Below are positions 14,351-16,179 of a stretch of DNA of 16,179 nt, in pieces. Below the pieces are notes generated by a model. The model saw only the letters and a program-made list of their open reading frames with translations. It had not been told where the DNA came from and did no database searches. A program made the translations under genes and the position numbers. The first letter of the stretch is position 1. The number at the start of each line of letters is the position of its first letter. The stretch is from CAZCBJ01 sp964496705. Lineage in GTDB: Bacteria > Chloroflexota > Anaerolineae > Anaerolineales > Anaerolineaceae. The stretch is taken from contig CAZCBJ010000077.1 in the NCBI GenBank assembly GCA_964496705.1, forward strand, positions 1 to 16,179, given 5' to 3'.

Positions 14351-14364
14351 AACGAACGTTCGTT
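14351..14364. promoter_or_regulatory. Operator: perfect 14-bp palindrome, probable TetR-family binding site
   Basis: AACGAACGTTCGTT is identical to its reverse complement. It begins 3 bp after the -10 box and lies 9 bp before the TetR start codon. The sequence and placement are typical of autoregulated TetR-family repressors. Confidence 0.8.
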
Positions 14365-14373
14365 TTTTTTATT

Positions 14374-15012
14374 ATGAATAGCGACCTTCCCACCCCCACC
14401 AGCCTGACCAAAGGCGAACAGACCCGTAATTTGATCACGGATGCCGCCCACCACCTGTTCCTTGAACAGGGATACCACGGCACCTCGATGCGCCAGATCG
14501 CCGCACGGGCCGGGGTGGCCCTGGGCAGCATTTACAACCACTTCGCCACCAAGGAAGCCATCTTTGAAATGGTCTTCATCACCCACCATCCCTACAACCA
14601 GATTGTGCCAGCCGTGCGCCAGGCGACCGGCGACTCACCCGAAACCCTGCTGCGCAGCATTGCCAGCAGCATCCTGGCCGGGCTGGCGGTCAGTCCTGAG
14701 TTTTTGCACCTGCTGTTCATTGACATGGTAGAATTTCAGAGTCGCAACACCGTCCGGATATTCGAAAGCCAGTTCCCGGTGATCGAACAGGTGTTGACGC
14801 GCCTGATCGAAGTTGCCGGGCCGCGCCTGCGACCGATCCCCCCGCTGCTGATTGCGCGCTCTTTCTTCGGGCTGTTCTTTTCCTACTACATCACCGGCGC
14901 CCTCCTGCGCTACGCAACCAACCTGCCGCGCGAGATACAGGAAAACGATTTCGAGTATTTTATGAACATCTACTTACACGGCATCCTGAACGAAAGCGGC
15001 GACAATGATTAA
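14374..15012 (+). CDS. TetR/AcrR family transcriptional regulator
   Basis: A 212-residue repressor. The N-terminal DNA-binding domain (residues 14-63) has the TetR helix-turn-helix TSMRQIAARAGVALGSIYNHF at 37-57, including the typical YNHFATKEAIF ending. The helical C-terminal part would bind an inducer and form the dimer. It probably represses its own operon by binding the palindrome at 14351-14364, and it is released by a compound exported by the transporter. The leader between promoter and ATG is only about 20 nt and consists largely of T, with no Shine-Dalgarno sequence, so the start rests on frame and domain position; no better start is seen downstream before the domain. Its last 8 nt overlap the ABC permease gene, so coupling is likely. 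The inducer is unknown. Confidence 0.9.
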   Translation: MNSDLPTPTSLTKGEQTRNLITDAAHHLFLEQGYHGTSMRQIAARAGVALGSIYNHFATKEAIFEMVFITHHPYNQIVPAVRQATGDSPETLLRSIASSILAGLAVSPEFLHLLFIDMVEFQSRNTVRIFESQFPVIEQVLTRLIEVAGPRLRPIPPLLIARSFFGLFFSYYITGALLRYATNLPREIQENDFEYFMNIYLHGILNESGDND

Positions 15013-16138
15013 CCGCCTGCTCAGCCTGATCCGCAAAGAGTTCATCCAAATTGTGCGCGACCCGCGCACGCTGGTGATGACCTTTGCGCTGCCGGTGGTG
15101 ATGCTTTTCCTGCTCGGCTACGCGGTGACCAGCGATGTGCGCAACATCGCCCTGGCGGTTTTCGATCAGGACCAATCCCCCGCCTCCCGGCGCTTGATCA
15201 CCGCTTACAAGGAAGCCGACTACTTCAAACTTGCCTACGTGGTTTCAAGTGAAGAGGAAATCCGACGGCTGATTGACAACAACTCAGCGCGGGCGGGTAT
15301 CATCATCCCGCCCGGTTACGGCAAGACGCTGGCAGCCGGACGGTCAGCCCAGGTGGCTTTCATCCTGGACGGCTCCGACCCCACCGTCGCCAGCCAGGCG
15401 CTCTCGGCGGCGGTGCTGATCGGCCAGGCTCAGTCCACCCGCATCATGGTCGAGCGCTTGCAAAAGCGCGGGCTGAGCGCCTCGGCAGTGCAACCGCCGG
15501 TGGAGATACGCACCCAGGTGTGGTACAACCCCGGCATGGTCAGCGCCAATTACATGATCCCAGCTCTGATCGGGCAGATCCTGCAATTCCTGACCACCTT
15601 CCTGACCGCCACCTCCATCGTTCGCGAGCGTGAGCGCGGCACCATCGAGCAGTTGATCGTCACCCCGCTGCGCCCCTGGGAGTTGGTGGTGGGCAAGCTG
15701 ACCCCTTATGTGTTGATCTCGCTGATGGACACCATCGAAGTTTTGGTCGCGGGCGTGCTGTTGTTTCGCGTGCCGATCAACGGCAGCCTGCTGCTCCTGC
15801 TGCTGATGGCTGTCCTGTTCCTCATCACCACGCTGGGCATCGGCCTGCTCATCTCGACCGTGGCCAACACCCAGCAAGAAGCCATGTTGAGTTCCATGTT
15901 CACCATCCTGCCCTCCATCTTCCTATCCGGCTTTTTCTTCCCGCTGGCGGCCATGCCGCAGTGGCTGCAGGTGATCAGCTACGCCATCCCACTGCGCTAC
16001 TTCCTGATCATCGCGCGCGGGATCGTGTTGAAGGGCGTGGGGTTGGAAGCCATCTGGCCTGAGGTGCTGGCGCTGGGAATTTTCGCGCTGGTGGTGATGG
16101 GCGCGGCGGCCGTGCGCTTCCGCAAGAGCCTGGATTAA
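15005..16138 (+). CDS. ABC-2 type transporter permease (YhhJ/YbhS-like)
   Basis: A 377-residue inner-membrane permease of an ABC exporter. The first helix is at about 23-42, followed by a large extracytoplasmic domain (43-180), then five helices (about 183-204, 233-255, 260-284, 294-315 and 350-371). The conserved coupling stretch ERERGTIEQLIVTPLRPWEL (208-227) is the ABC-2 hallmark. Relatives export drugs, dyes or lipids, usually with an ATPase and often a membrane-fusion partner. The start overlaps the TetR stop by 8 nt. No strong ribosome-binding site is present, which suits translational coupling. Another gene begins 20 bp after its stop. Control by the upstream TetR repressor is a strong inference from the promoter and operator; the substrate is unknown. 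Confidence 0.9.
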   Translation: MINRLLSLIRKEFIQIVRDPRTLVMTFALPVVMLFLLGYAVTSDVRNIALAVFDQDQSPASRRLITAYKEADYFKLAYVVSSEEEIRRLIDNNSARAGIIIPPGYGKTLAAGRSAQVAFILDGSDPTVASQALSAAVLIGQAQSTRIMVERLQKRGLSASAVQPPVEIRTQVWYNPGMVSANYMIPALIGQILQFLTTFLTATSIVRERERGTIEQLIVTPLRPWELVVGKLTPYVLISLMDTIEVLVAGVLLFRVPINGSLLLLLLMAVLFLITTLGIGLLISTVANTQQEAMLSSMFTILPSIFLSGFFFPLAAMPQWLQVISYAIPLRYFLIIARGIVLKGVGLEAIWPEVLALGIFALVVMGAAAVRFRKSLD

Positions 16139-16158
16139 TTCAATACACGGAGAATGAG

Positions 16159-16179
16159 ATGACCACGCAACTTGAATCC
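16159..16179 (+). CDS. Start of the next operon gene, 3' partial
   Basis: ATG at 16159 reads MTTQLES to the end of the window. GGAGA at 16149-16153 is 5 nt upstream, a good ribosome-binding site, and the gap to the permease stop is 20 bp, so it belongs to the same operon. By context it may encode the ABC ATPase or a second permease, but seven residues do not allow a call. Confidence 0.55.

Noticed and set aside
1..16179. tRNA genes, CRISPR arrays, transposases or phage genes
   Set aside because: None was found by reading both strands: no regularly spaced repeats, no cloverleaf-like segments and no mobile-element proteins.

Overview
The window is GC-rich, gene-dense bacterial chromosome with short intergenic gaps. 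No tRNA, rRNA, CRISPR array, transposase, integrase or phage gene was seen. The organism cannot be fixed from this sequence alone. The gene mix (a DUF1667-type dehydrogenase cassette, a threitol-type polyol dehydrogenase, a Gfo/Idh/MocA enzyme next to a serine hydrolase, and long GT-C-like membrane proteins) and the base composition would fit Chloroflexota, perhaps Anaerolineae. That is inference. A run of 85 N at 12816-12900 shows a scaffolded draft or metagenome assembly.

Layout. (1) 1-3127, plus strand: a three-gene redox operon of a FAD dehydrogenase with a C-terminal BFD-like [2Fe-2S] domain (5' end cut by the window), a two-nucleotide-binding FAD oxidoreductase, and a four-cysteine DUF1667 protein. 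Together they look like a glycerol-3-phosphate (or 2-hydroxyacid) dehydrogenase complex. (2) 3129-3518, minus: a small lipoprotein of the chagasin protease-inhibitor family, ending 1 nt from the redox operon. (3) 3676-4482, plus: an extradiol dioxygenase of the DODA/YgiD family, divergent from the lipoprotein. Its promoter carries several inverted repeats. (4) 4531-6810, minus: a Gfo/Idh/MocA oxidoreductase followed 12 bp later by a class C beta-lactamase-like serine hydrolase. (5) 7085-9778, minus: a tightly overlapping operon of a membrane-anchored M28 peptidase, endonuclease V and a SAM methyltransferase. (6) 10061-11155, plus: a zinc alcohol dehydrogenase resembling erythritol/L-threitol dehydrogenases. 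It converges on (7) 11165-11770, minus: a nucleotidyltransferase-fold protein. (8) 11821-14295, plus: a large polytopic membrane protein, probably GT-C-like, containing the assembly gap. (9) 14374 to the end, plus: a TetR regulator, an ABC-2 permease overlapping it by 8 nt, and the first seven codons of another gene. A consensus promoter and a perfect 14-bp palindrome precede the regulator, so this is probably a self-regulated drug or lipid exporter operon.

Most of the window is ordinary metabolic and housekeeping-accessory DNA; I found no clear new defence or mobile system. The points best worth a second look are the missing fourth cysteine in the BFD domain, the four-cysteine DUF1667 protein as a possible iron-sulfur subunit, the four membrane helices inside the M28 peptidase, the palindromes at the dioxygenase promoter, the probably leaderless GT-C-like gene, and a coding-like relic behind the methyltransferase.
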